Position numbers and translations under genes: made by a program. The notes below the pieces were generated by a model that saw only the letters and a list, made by a program, of their open reading frames with translations, did not search any database and was not told the DNA's origin. A DNA stretch of 64,000 nt, taken from the NCBI RefSeq assembly GCF_004127445.1, contig NZ_QEXM01000037.1, forward strand, positions 124,001 through 188,000, in the 5' to 3' direction. This DNA is from Streptomyces alfalfae. GTDB taxonomy: Bacteria > Actinomycetota > Actinomycetes > Streptomycetales > Streptomycetaceae. Position 1 is the stretch's first letter. Every line of letters starts with the position of its first letter. Below, in pieces: positions 37,295 to 45,669 of this stretch.

Positions 37295-39859
37295 TCACTC
37301 GTGCGCGATCGCCGCCAGAACATTCATCCGCGACGCCCGCAGCGCCGGCAGCAGCGCCGCCGCCAGGCCCACGACCACCGAACCGATCACCACCGCCAGG
37401 ATCGTCGGCCAGGGGAAGGCCAGCTCCTTCATGCCCTGGAGCGCGAGAACCTGGTGCACCGCGACGCCCCAGACCAGGCCGAGGGCGAGACCGAGGACCG
37501 CTCCGGAGACGGCGATCACCACCGATTCCAGGCGGATCATCCGCCGCAGCTGACGCCGGCCGAGACCGATGGCGCGCAGCAGCCCGATCTCCCGGGTGCG
37601 CTCCACGACCGAGAGGGCGAGGGTGTTGACCACACCGAGGACGGCGATGACGATGGCGAGGCCGAGCAGGGCGTAGACGAGGTAGAGCATCACGGCGATC
37701 TGCCGGCGGATGAGTTCCTTGTAGTCCGCCTGGTCGCGGACCTGCACCTGCGGGTACGGATCGAGGGCCTTCTCCAAGCGCTCGCGCAGCGTGTCGGGGT
37801 CCGTCCCGGCGGCGGCGTTGACGTACACGGCGGCGTCCTGGCCGCCCGGCACGTACTTCTCGACGGTGCCGAGGCCGAGGAAGAGCCCGCCCGTGACGCC
37901 GAAGCCCTCGGGCATGTCCTGGTCGGTGAGGGCGCCGACCGTCAGCGCGGCCTTCCGCTTCCCCGGGAACACCACGGGCAGCTCGTCGCCGACGCGCACC
38001 CGGTGCTCCGCCGCGAACTCCCTGTCCATGCCGATGTGCCCCGGCGCGAGGGCGGCCCGCGAACTCCCCGCGGCGTACGTGACGTCGACGACGTCGTCGA
38101 GCCGCGGGTCGTAGCCCGCGGCGGTCGACTCCACCCTGTCGCCGTCGGGCAGGGACAGTTCGACGGGGGCGAAGCGCTGCCGTACGACGAGCCCGGTGCC
38201 TGCGATGTCCTCGACCTTGTCGGTGACCTCCGGCGAGAAGGGCAGGAAGTTGCTGTTCTGCACGACGAAGTCGGCGCCGAGGGTGGCGTCGATCTGCTTG
38301 TCGAAGGACTTCGTCATCGACGCGCTCGCCACGGAGAGGCCGCCGACGAGCGCGAGGCCCACCATCAGCGCTGCGGCGGTCGCACCGGTCCTGCGCGGGT
38401 TGCGCAGCGCGTTGCGCCGGCTCATCCGGCCCACCGGGCCGAAGACGGCGGGGAACGCCCCGCCGAGCACGCGGATCACCGGCCGCACCAGGAGCGGCCC
38501 CGCGATGACGGTGGCGACGAGGCTCAGCACGATGCCGAGGCCCAGCAGGGACGCGGCCGTTAAGGTCTTCTCGGCGGCGGCGCAGCCGACGAGCGCGGCG
38601 GCACCGCCCACGGCGACGACGCAGCCCACCGCGGCCCGCACCTTCAACGGCCGCCCCACCCCGGCGATCTCGGCGTCGAAGAGCGCCGCCATCGGCGAGA
38701 CGCGCGCGGCCCGGCGTGACGGCAGATAGGCGGCGACGAACGTGACGCCGACCCCGACGACGTACGCCGCCACGGGGGTCGCCCAGCCCACGACCATCTC
38801 CGCGGACTTCAGGTTCATCCCGAAGACGCCCATCAGCTCGATGAGGCCCACGGCGAGACCGACGCCCGCGGCGAGCCCCAGCGTGGAACCGGCCAGGCCG
38901 AGCAGCAGTGCCTCGACGAGCACGGAGCGGCGCACCTGGCCGCGGTCGGCGCCGAGGGCACGCAGCAGGCCCAGCTCACGGGTGCGCTGCGCGATCAGCA
39001 TGGAGAAGGTGTTGACGATCAGGAAGACGCCGACGAGCACGGCGACTCCGGCGAAGCCCAGCATCACGTACGTGATGACGTCCAGGAAACCGCCCAGTTC
39101 GGACGCGGCGGAGTCGGCCTGCTCGTCGGCGGTCTCCAGCTGCTGGCCGGAGCCCAGGGCGGCGGCGATGCGGCGTTTGAGGGCGGTGTCGTCGACGCCG
39201 TCGTCGGCGGTCACCGAGATGCTCGTCGCCTTCCCGGCCGAGCCGAGCAGTTCGCGCTGGGCGCTCCCGGTCTCCAGGAAGACGAGGGCCGCGCCGGGGT
39301 TGGTGGTGGTGAAGGCGGCGATGCCGACGATCTCCACCTCGAAGGAGCCGGGGCGGGCGAGGACGGTGAGGGTGTCGCCGATCTTCACGTCCTTCTTGTC
39401 CGCCGTGTCCGCGTCGAGGATCGCCTGACCGGCGCCGCGCGGCGCGTGGCCCGAGGTCAGCTCCACGGGGCTGCGGTCGGTGACGTACCAGTTGGTGGCG
39501 ACGGTCGGCGCGCCGGTCGTCGAGCCCACGGGGTCGTTGTCGCCGTCGACGACGGTGACGTTGTCGACGGAGACGTCGAGGTGCGCGTCCGCGACGCCCT
39601 CGACCTCCGCGACCCGCTCCCGCAGGCTCGCGGGCACCGTCGGGGTCTGTCCCGACGGCACGGCCTCGTCGAGGTCGTCCTTCGGTCCGACCATGACGTC
39701 CGCCGACGTGGAGGCGAACAGGCGGTCGAAGGTGCGGTTCACGGTGTCCGAGAAGATCAGGCTGCCGGCCACGAACGCCACCGAGAGGATGACGGCGAGG
39801 GCGGACAGCGCCAGTCGGCCCTTGTGCGCGAGGAAGCTCCTGAGCGTCGCCTTCAGCAC
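37295..39859 (-). CDS. MacB/FtsX-type ABC transporter permease
   Basis: 854 residues with two FtsX-like domains, each with an extracellular segment and four-helix core (VAVLVGVFLIVNTFSMLIAQ; IVIAVLGVVNTLALSVVERT; ILAVVIGSVVVGLAAALLPAL). Likely extrudes a lipid or toxic molecule or acts by mechanotransmission. An in-frame TTA codon at 38561-38563 (Leu 433) suggests dependence on the bldA tRNA. Its ATPase gene ends 11 bases before it. Confidence 0.88.
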   Translation of the reverse strand: MLKATLRSFLAHKGRLALSALAVILSVAFVAGSLIFSDTVNRTFDRLFASTSADVMVGPKDDLDEAVPSGQTPTVPASLRERVAEVEGVADAHLDVSVDNVTVVDGDNDPVGSTTGAPTVATNWYVTDRSPVELTSGHAPRGAGQAILDADTADKKDVKIGDTLTVLARPGSFEVEIVGIAAFTTTNPGAALVFLETGSAQRELLGSAGKATSISVTADDGVDDTALKRRIAAALGSGQQLETADEQADSAASELGGFLDVITYVMLGFAGVAVLVGVFLIVNTFSMLIAQRTRELGLLRALGADRGQVRRSVLVEALLLGLAGSTLGLAAGVGLAVGLIELMGVFGMNLKSAEMVVGWATPVAAYVVGVGVTFVAAYLPSRRAARVSPMAALFDAEIAGVGRPLKVRAAVGCVVAVGGAAALVGCAAAEKTLTAASLLGLGIVLSLVATVIAGPLLVRPVIRVLGGAFPAVFGPVGRMSRRNALRNPRRTGATAAALMVGLALVGGLSVASASMTKSFDKQIDATLGADFVVQNSNFLPFSPEVTDKVEDIAGTGLVVRQRFAPVELSLPDGDRVESTAAGYDPRLDDVVDVTYAAGSSRAALAPGHIGMDREFAAEHRVRVGDELPVVFPGKRKAALTVGALTDQDMPEGFGVTGGLFLGLGTVEKYVPGGQDAAVYVNAAAGTDPDTLRERLEKALDPYPQVQVRDQADYKELIRRQIAVMLYLVYALLGLAIVIAVLGVVNTLALSVVERTREIGLLRAIGLGRRQLRRMIRLESVVIAVSGAVLGLALGLVWGVAVHQVLALQGMKELAFPWPTILAVVIGSVVVGLAAALLPALRASRMNVLAAIAHE

Positions 39860-39870
39860 GGCAGCCCCGC

Positions 39871-40698
39871 TCAGCCCTGCTCGGCGGCGGCAGCGTCGTC
39901 ACCGGAGCGCGCGGGGGCGCCGGGCGGCGCCGCGCCCAGGGCGTCGAACCGCTTCATGCGTTCGAGCACCCCGTCCGCCGTCGGGCGCGCCATGTCGTCC
40001 ACGATCCGCCCGTCGCCGAGGAAGAGGACCAGGTCGGAGGTGGCGGCGGCGCTCGGGTCATGGGTCACCATGACCACCGTCTGGCCCAGTTGGTCGACCG
40101 CCTCGCGCAGGAAGCCGAGCACTTCGAGACCCGCCCGGGAGTCGAGGTTGCCCGTCGGTTCGTCGGCGAAGATCAGCTCGGGCTTGGAGGCCAGGGCCCG
40201 CGCGCAGGCCACGCGCTGCTGCTGTCCGCCGGAGAGCTGCGCGGGCCGGTGCTTGAGCCGGTCCCGCAGCCCCAGGGTGTCGATGACGTGCTCCAGCCAG
40301 TCGCGGTCGGGCCGCTGGCCCGCGATGTCCATCGGGAGCGTCATGTTCTCCAGGGCGTTGAGCGTGGGGATGAGGTTGAAGGACTGGAACATGAAGCCGA
40401 CGCGGTCCCGCCGCAGCCGGGTCAGTTCCCGCTCCCTGAGCCCGGTGATCTCCGTGCCGCCCAGCCACACCTGCCCCGCCGACACGCTGTCGAGCCCGGC
40501 GAGGCAGTGCATGAGGGTGGACTTGCCCGACCCCGAGGGCCCCATGACGGCCGTGAAGCGCTCGCGCGCGATGTCCACGTCGACCGTGTCGAGGGCCAGC
40601 ACGGTCGTCTCGCCCGAGCCGTAGGCCTTGGTGAGGCCGCGGGCACGCGCGGCGGTCCCGGGGCGGCCGGTGGACGGTGCCGAAGCAGGTGTGGACAA
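39871..40698 (-). CDS. MacB/LolD-type ABC transporter ATP-binding protein
   Basis: 275 residues. Walker A GPSGSGKST, signature LSGGQQQRV and Walker B LIFADEPTG. The short N-terminal tail is Pro/Ser/Ala-rich. It pairs with the FtsX-type permease; the pair forms one operon with the ATPase first. Confidence 0.92.
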   Translation of the reverse strand: MSTPASAPSTGRPGTAARARGLTKAYGSGETTVLALDTVDVDIARERFTAVMGPSGSGKSTLMHCLAGLDSVSAGQVWLGGTEITGLRERELTRLRRDRVGFMFQSFNLIPTLNALENMTLPMDIAGQRPDRDWLEHVIDTLGLRDRLKHRPAQLSGGQQQRVACARALASKPELIFADEPTGNLDSRAGLEVLGFLREAVDQLGQTVVMVTHDPSAAATSDLVLFLGDGRIVDDMARPTADGVLERMKRFDALGAAPPGAPARSGDDAAAAEQG

Positions 40699-40826
40699 GG
40701 CCGCCTCCTGGTGTGTGGCCGTTCCAACTCCCGTGTCTGCGCGCAGAGTAGTGGGGCGGGCTGGGTCCGCGGTATCCCTCCGGGGTCGGGGAGCGGGGCG
40801 CGTGTAAGGGGCACGATCAGGCGCCC

Positions 40827-40855
40827 TTGTCGTGATAGCACCTCGGCGCTAGCTT
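40827..40855 (+). promoter_or_regulatory. Leaderless promoter of the toxin-antitoxin operon
   Basis: TTGTCG (40827-40832), a 17-base spacer, and TAGCTT (40850-40855) ending 6 bases before the ATG at 40862. With normal -10 to +1 spacing the transcript would start at the ATG itself. Confidence 0.65.
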
Positions 40856-40861
40856 GAAGGA

Positions 40862-41155
40862 ATGGCGAAGACTCAGTTGAACGTACGGGTGGACGAGGAC
40901 ACCGCTCGGGCCGCCCGGGAGCGCGCCTTGGCCCGAGGAATCAGCGTCAACCGCTACATAGAGGAACTCGTGAAACAGGACGCCGGAGAAGTAGGCCACA
41001 CGTTCGTCGAGGCAGCAGCCGATTTCATGAAGCAGTACGAAAGCGTCTTCGTCGAGGAGTTCGGCCGGGACCGCGAGGGCAGCCGCGCCGTCCGCGACAC
41101 TCCCGTCCGCGCCCTGCACGACGCCACACGCCCGTTCGGTGAAGATCGCCGCTGA
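40862..41155 (+). CDS. Ribbon-helix-helix antitoxin
   Basis: 97 residues. An N-terminal Arc/RHH domain (TQLNVRVDEDTARAARERAL, GISVNRYIEELV) is followed by a charged C-terminal tail (residues 50-97) that would bind the toxin. The message probably starts at the ATG. Its 3' end overlaps the toxin gene start by 17 bases, the usual coupling in such pairs. Confidence 0.85.
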   Translation: MAKTQLNVRVDEDTARAARERALARGISVNRYIEELVKQDAGEVGHTFVEAAADFMKQYESVFVEEFGRDREGSRAVRDTPVRALHDATRPFGEDRR

Positions 41156-41531
41156 GCCGTTGACCCTCAGAATCGATCTTGCCTGGCTCCTGATGATCGC
41201 CGAGCACAAGACACCGGGGGACCCCGCGGTCACGGACTGGGGCGCCCTCGTCGCCGCCGTCAGCCGGCACGAGGCCGAGATATTCGGCGTTCCCGTCTAC
41301 GAGACCCCGTACGACAGGGCCGCCGCGCTCCTGCAACTCCTGCTGCACATCCCCGCGCTCGAACGCTCCAACGCGCTCTTCGCCGCCTCCGTCGCCTACG
41401 CCTACCTCGTCTCCAGCGGCACCAAGGTCGTCACCTCCCCCGAGCAGGTGCGCGACCTGGCCCGGCTGGTGAAGGAGGACGGCGCGAGCGTGCGGGCCAT
41501 CGCGGAGGAGCTGCGCCGGTGGAGCCTGTGA
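41139..41531 (+). CDS. Fic/Doc-like toxin-type protein with degenerate motif
   Basis: 130 residues, resembling Fic/Doc (death-on-curing) proteins annotated as toxin partners of RHH antitoxins in Streptomyces. The Doc motif HxFxDxNKR should fall at about 72-80, where this protein reads PALERSNAL. The Asn is kept, but the catalytic His and Phe are not. It may be inactive or have changed chemistry. GTG 41139 overlaps the antitoxin; TTG 41160 is an alternative. Confidence 0.7.
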   Translation: MKIAAEPLTLRIDLAWLLMIAEHKTPGDPAVTDWGALVAAVSRHEAEIFGVPVYETPYDRAAALLQLLLHIPALERSNALFAASVAYAYLVSSGTKVVTSPEQVRDLARLVKEDGASVRAIAEELRRWSL

Positions 41532-41562
41532 GCGGCCACTCCCATACGGCGGACGCCGCGCG

Positions 41563-42234
41563 TCAGGCCGGCTCCGGCCGCCGTGCCGTGCCGAGCACGC
41601 AGTACGAGAAGGGCATGCGCGGCCCCTTCGCCGGCACCACGAACCGCCGGTAGGGGCCGACGTCGAAGCCCGCCTCGGCCAAGGAGTCCAGGGGGCTCCG
41701 CGCGACGTGACAGCCGCCGAACAGCGGCGGCCACACCGTGCGGTCCAGGACCCGCTGGACCCCCGCCATCAGCGTGCCCGGCGCCCGGCCGTGCTCGAAG
41801 AAGCGCAGCTCACCGCCGGGCCGCAGCACCCGGTGCAGCTCGCCGAGAGCCCGCCGCACGTCCCGCACGCTGCACAGCACCAGCGAGACGACGGCCGCGT
41901 CGAAGGCCTCGCTCTTGACGGGCAGCGCCTCGGCGGCGCCCGGCACCACGTCGACGGGCACCTCGGCGCGCCGGGCCGTCTCCACGGCGAGCTGCCGCAG
42001 CAGCCGCTCCGGCTCGATGGCCACGACCTCGGAGACCGCACCGGGGTAGTGCGCGAAGTTCAGCCCGTTGCCCGCCCCGACCTCGATCACCCGGCCGGAG
42101 AGCCCGGCGAGCAGCTCCTCTCGGTAGCCGGAGACCACGGGCTCCGCGGCCACGCTCTGGCGGGCGTAGAAACGGGCGAAGACGGGGTGGTGCACGGCGT
42201 CCCGGGACGCCGTCCTGGCGGAGCGCGGAGACAT
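41563..42234 (-). CDS. Class I SAM-dependent methyltransferase
   Basis: 223 residues, Rossmann fold. SAM motif I is IEVGAGNGLNFAHYP; the acidic end of strand 2 is AIEPE; later VLRPGGELRFFEHGRA. Similar to phosphatidylethanolamine/ubiquinone-type methyltransferases, but the substrate is unknown. ATG 42234 is supported by GGAGG upstream. Confidence 0.87.
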   Translation of the reverse strand: MSPRSARTASRDAVHHPVFARFYARQSVAAEPVVSGYREELLAGLSGRVIEVGAGNGLNFAHYPGAVSEVVAIEPERLLRQLAVETARRAEVPVDVVPGAAEALPVKSEAFDAAVVSLVLCSVRDVRRALGELHRVLRPGGELRFFEHGRAPGTLMAGVQRVLDRTVWPPLFGGCHVARSPLDSLAEAGFDVGPYRRFVVPAKGPRMPFSYCVLGTARRPEPA

Positions 42235-42370
42235 GGGACCTCCTCGGCGGGGCGAGCTGTTACCGCCATGCTGCCCAAGTACGGCGCGGATTGCCCCCGT
42301 CCGGGCCCGTGAGCCGTGCGCCGGTGCGCTGGACCTCACCCCAGCGCACCCACGCCGACCAGGGCTTCTC

Positions 42371-43099
42371 TCACCGCTCCCGGGGCGCCTCGCGCCGCGT
42401 GAAGGACGCCGCGTCCCACGTGCCCCCCAGCTCCGGCGCGAGCCACCCGACGGCCGCCGCGCGGAACGCGGCGCCTTCGAGGGAGCCGGCGCCTTGCGGG
42501 ACCGCGCCGAGGAGGGGCGCGTCCGCGGACCGGGGCAGATCGGCGAGGTTGCAGCGCGATGCCAGGTCGGGGGCGGCGGGCCAGTTCCCGATGGCGACGC
42601 CGAGCTGCCGGACCCCGCGCGCCCGCAGGGCCTCGGCCGTCAGCGCCGTCGTGTTCAGGGTGCCGAGGCCCGCCGAGGCCACCACGAGGACGGGGGCGCC
42701 CAGGAGCCGTGCGGCGTCGGCGAGCGTGCCGCCCTCGTCGTCGAGGCGGACCAGGAGCCCGCCCGCCCCCTCGACGAGCACGAGGTCGTGCTCGGTCGCC
42801 AGCTTCCCGGCGGCGTCGGCGACCTCGCACGGGCGCACCTGCGCCATCCCGGCCCGCCTGGCCGCGGTGTCCGGCGCCAGCGGCTCGGGGAAGCGGGCCA
42901 GTTCGAGCGCGGTCACGCCGCCGCCCGCCAGCCGGGCCACCTCCTGGGCGTCGCCGGCCTCGCCGGGGGCGACCCCGGTCTGCGCGGGCTTGAGCACCGC
43001 CACGCTCCGCCCGGCCGCCAGGGCGGCGGCGGCCACCGCGGCCGTCGTCACCGTCTTGCCGATCTCCGTGCCCGTGCCGGACACCACGATCACCGTCAC
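42371..43099 (-). CDS. bioD: Dethiobiotin synthetase
   Basis: 242 residues. P-loop GTEIGKTVTTAAV, LVEGAGGLLV and later GVRQLGVAIGNWP. Ligates CO2 to DAPA with ATP to make the ureido ring of dethiobiotin. The GTG start lies one base after the bioA stop, and it is the last gene of the bioB-bioA-bioD operon. Confidence 0.92.
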   Translation of the reverse strand: MTVIVVSGTGTEIGKTVTTAAVAAAALAAGRSVAVLKPAQTGVAPGEAGDAQEVARLAGGGVTALELARFPEPLAPDTAARRAGMAQVRPCEVADAAGKLATEHDLVLVEGAGGLLVRLDDEGGTLADAARLLGAPVLVVASAGLGTLNTTALTAEALRARGVRQLGVAIGNWPAAPDLASRCNLADLPRSADAPLLGAVPQGAGSLEGAAFRAAAVGWLAPELGGTWDAASFTRREAPRER

Positions 43100-43100
43100 G

Positions 43101-44390
43101 TCAGCCCTCCTTCGCCGCCGCGCCGACCGCGCGTGCGATGCGTGCCACGTCGTCGTCGTCCGTGACGAACGGCGGCATCGTGTAGATCAGGTCCCGGAAC
43201 GGCCGCAGCCACACGCCTTCGCGCACCGCCGCCCGCGTCGCCGCCGCCATGTCCACCGGGTGGTCGAGCTGGACGACGCCGATGGCCCCGAGGACGCGGA
43301 CATCCCGTACGCCGGGAAGGCCCGCGGCCTCGGCGAGGCCCTCGCGCAGGCCCGTCTCGACGCGCTTGACCTCGCCCTGCCAGTCCTGTCCGAGCAGCAG
43401 GTCGATCGAGGCGCCGGCCACCGCCGCGGCCAGCGGATTGCCCATGAACGTCGGCCCGTGCGCCAGGACGGGGACCTCGCCGCGCGAGATGCCCTCGGCG
43501 ACGCCCGCCGTGCACAGCGTCGCCGCCAGGGTCAGATAACCGCCGGTCAGCGCCTTGCCCACGCACATCACGTCGGGCGTGACGTGCGCGTGGTCCGCGG
43601 CGAACAGCGCGCCGGTGCGGCCGAAGCCGGTGGCGATCTCGTCGAAGACCAGGAGCACGCCGTGCGCGTCGCACGCCTCGCGCAGCACGCGCAGATAGGC
43701 GGGGGAGTGGAACCGCATCCCGCCCGCGCCCTGCACCACGGGCTCCACGATCACCGCGGCCAGCTCTCCCGCGTGCCGTTCGACCAGCTCGCGCAGCCGC
43801 TGCGCGTACGACTCGTCGTAGGCGTCCGGCGGCGCGTCCGCGAACACCTGCCGCGGCAGGACCCCCTGCCACAGCTCGTGCATGCCGCCCTCGGGGTCGC
43901 AGACGGACATCGGCTGCCAGGTGTCGCCGTGGTAGCCGCCGCGCCACGTCAGCAGGCGCCGCTTCTCGGGGCGGCCGAGCGAACGCCAGTACTGCAGGCA
44001 CATCTTCACGGCGACCTCGACCGAGACCGAGCCCGAGTCGGCGAGGAAGACGTGTTCGAGCCCGTCGGGAGACATGTCGACAAGGCGCTTCGCGAGGGAC
44101 ACGGCGGGCTCGTGCGTCAGACCGCCGAACATGACGTGGCTCATCCGGTCGAGCTGCGTGCGCACGGCCTCGTTCAGCACGGGGTGGTTGTAGCCGTGGA
44201 TCGCCGACCACCACGACGACATGCCGTCGACCAGTTCGCCGGAGCCGTCGGCGAGGCGCAGCCGCACCCCGCTCGCCGACTCCACGACCAGCGGCTCCTG
44301 ACGGCCGGGCATCGGGCCGTAGGGGTGCCACACATGACGGCGATCCAGTTCGACCAGCTCGTCCAGATTGTCGATGGGCAGGTCACGCAT
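43101..44390 (-). CDS. bioA: Adenosylmethionine-8-amino-7-oxononanoate aminotransferase
   Basis: 429 residues, fold-type I aminotransferase. HPYGPMPG substrate loop near the N-terminus, FDEIATGFGRTG, and PLP Lys in GKALTGGYL. Converts KAPA to DAPA using SAM as amino donor. The start overlaps the bioB 3' end by 8 bases. Confidence 0.94.
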   Translation of the reverse strand: MRDLPIDNLDELVELDRRHVWHPYGPMPGRQEPLVVESASGVRLRLADGSGELVDGMSSWWSAIHGYNHPVLNEAVRTQLDRMSHVMFGGLTHEPAVSLAKRLVDMSPDGLEHVFLADSGSVSVEVAVKMCLQYWRSLGRPEKRRLLTWRGGYHGDTWQPMSVCDPEGGMHELWQGVLPRQVFADAPPDAYDESYAQRLRELVERHAGELAAVIVEPVVQGAGGMRFHSPAYLRVLREACDAHGVLLVFDEIATGFGRTGALFAADHAHVTPDVMCVGKALTGGYLTLAATLCTAGVAEGISRGEVPVLAHGPTFMGNPLAAAVAGASIDLLLGQDWQGEVKRVETGLREGLAEAAGLPGVRDVRVLGAIGVVQLDHPVDMAAATRAAVREGVWLRPFRDLIYTMPPFVTDDDDVARIARAVGAAAKEG

Positions 44391-45549
44391 TGGGTGCGAG
44401 GTCCGTTCCCGCGCCCCGGCGACGTACCGCCACCAGATCCGTGCGCGCCTCGGCGGGCTCGGCCCCGGCCACCGGCTCGCTCCCGGCCGAACCGCACGGC
44501 CCGCAGCCGCCGCTCTCCCCGTGCGAGTCGCAGCCCGCCGCGTCCGCGCGGTGCCGGGGCAGCGTGACCTGGTCGGCCCCCTCGACCTCGAAACCGGCGT
44601 CCGCGATCATGTCCAGGTCCGCCTTGCCCGCCTGGCCCTCACTGGTCAGGTAGTCCCCGAGGAAGATGGAGTTGGCCAGGTGCAGGGCGAGCGGCTGCAT
44701 CGAGCGCAGATGGACCTCGCGGCCACCCGCGATGCGCACCTCGACGTCGGGGCAGACGAAGCGGACCATCGCCAGGATGCGCAGACAGCGCTGCGGCGTG
44801 AGGTTCCACTCCTTGGCCAGCGGGGTGCCCTCGAAGGGGATCAGGAAGTTCACCGGCACCGAGTCGGGGTCGAGCTCGCGCAGCGAGAAGACGACGTCGA
44901 CCAGGTCCTCGTCCTTCTCACCCATGCCCGCGATCAGCCCGGAGCAGGCGGAGAGCCCGGCCGCGTGCGCCTTCCGCACCGTGTCCACGCGGTCCGCGTA
45001 GGTGTGCGTCTTGGTGATGTCCGCGTACGTCGCCTCGGACGTGTTCAGGTTGTGGTTGTACGCGTCGGCGCCCGCGCCGCGCAGCCGCTCCGCCTGCCCG
45101 TCCGAGAGCAGACCGAGGCAGGCGCACACCTCGACGCCCTCGTTCTGCTCCTTGACCGCGGCGATGGTCTGCGCGACCCGGTCGACGTCACGGTCGGTCG
45201 GCCCCCGGCCGCTGGCCACCAGGCAGACCCGCTTGGCGCCGCCCGCGACCCCGGCCGCCGCGGCCTGCGAGGCCTCGTCCGGCTTCAGCCACGTGTACTT
45301 GAGGATCTCGGCCTTGGAACCGAGCCGCTGCGAACAGTACGAGCAGTCCTCCGGGCACAGGCCCGACTTGAGGTTGACCAGATAGTTGAGTTTCACCCGC
45401 CGCCCGAACCACTGCCGCCGCACCTTCCCGGCGGCGGCCACTACGTCCAGGAGATCGTCGTCGGACGTGGCCAGCACGGCCAGCGCCTCTTCACGGCTCG
45501 GCAGCTCGCGCCGAAGCCCCTTGTCCACCAGCGTGTTCAGCAGATCCAT
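44383..45549 (-). CDS. bioB: Biotin synthase
   Basis: 388 residues, radical-SAM enzyme inserting sulfur into dethiobiotin. The iron-sulfur motif CPEDCSYC (CxxxCxxC) is preceded by NLKSGL; TYADITKTHTYADRVDT and SACSGLIAGMGE are family motifs. The C-terminus is longer than E. coli BioB by about 40 residues, rich in Cys/Gly (DSHGESGGCGPCGS). First gene of the operon; AAGGA precedes the ATG. Confidence 0.95.
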   Translation of the reverse strand: MDLLNTLVDKGLRRELPSREEALAVLATSDDDLLDVVAAAGKVRRQWFGRRVKLNYLVNLKSGLCPEDCSYCSQRLGSKAEILKYTWLKPDEASQAAAAGVAGGAKRVCLVASGRGPTDRDVDRVAQTIAAVKEQNEGVEVCACLGLLSDGQAERLRGAGADAYNHNLNTSEATYADITKTHTYADRVDTVRKAHAAGLSACSGLIAGMGEKDEDLVDVVFSLRELDPDSVPVNFLIPFEGTPLAKEWNLTPQRCLRILAMVRFVCPDVEVRIAGGREVHLRSMQPLALHLANSIFLGDYLTSEGQAGKADLDMIADAGFEVEGADQVTLPRHRADAAGCDSHGESGGCGPCGSAGSEPVAGAEPAEARTDLVAVRRRGAGTDLAPNA

Positions 45550-45615
45550 GGCGCTGATCCTTACGCACGGCAGGGTCCCCGGCCAAGGAGGGTTCGCACA
45601 ACAGAAGGGGATTGA

Positions 45616-45635
45616 GGTGTGGGTATCGCCACACC
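45616..45635. promoter_or_regulatory. Inverted repeat operator between bioB and bioF
   Basis: GGTGTGG (45616-45622) and CCACACC (45629-45635), 6-base spacer GTATCG, in the 120-base region between the divergent bioB and bioF genes. A dimeric repressor site is likely; it does not resemble the actinobacterial BioQ consensus. Confidence 0.5.
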
Positions 45636-45669
45636 CTGCCCGGGTGGCAGGACGGCTAGGGTCTGTGCA

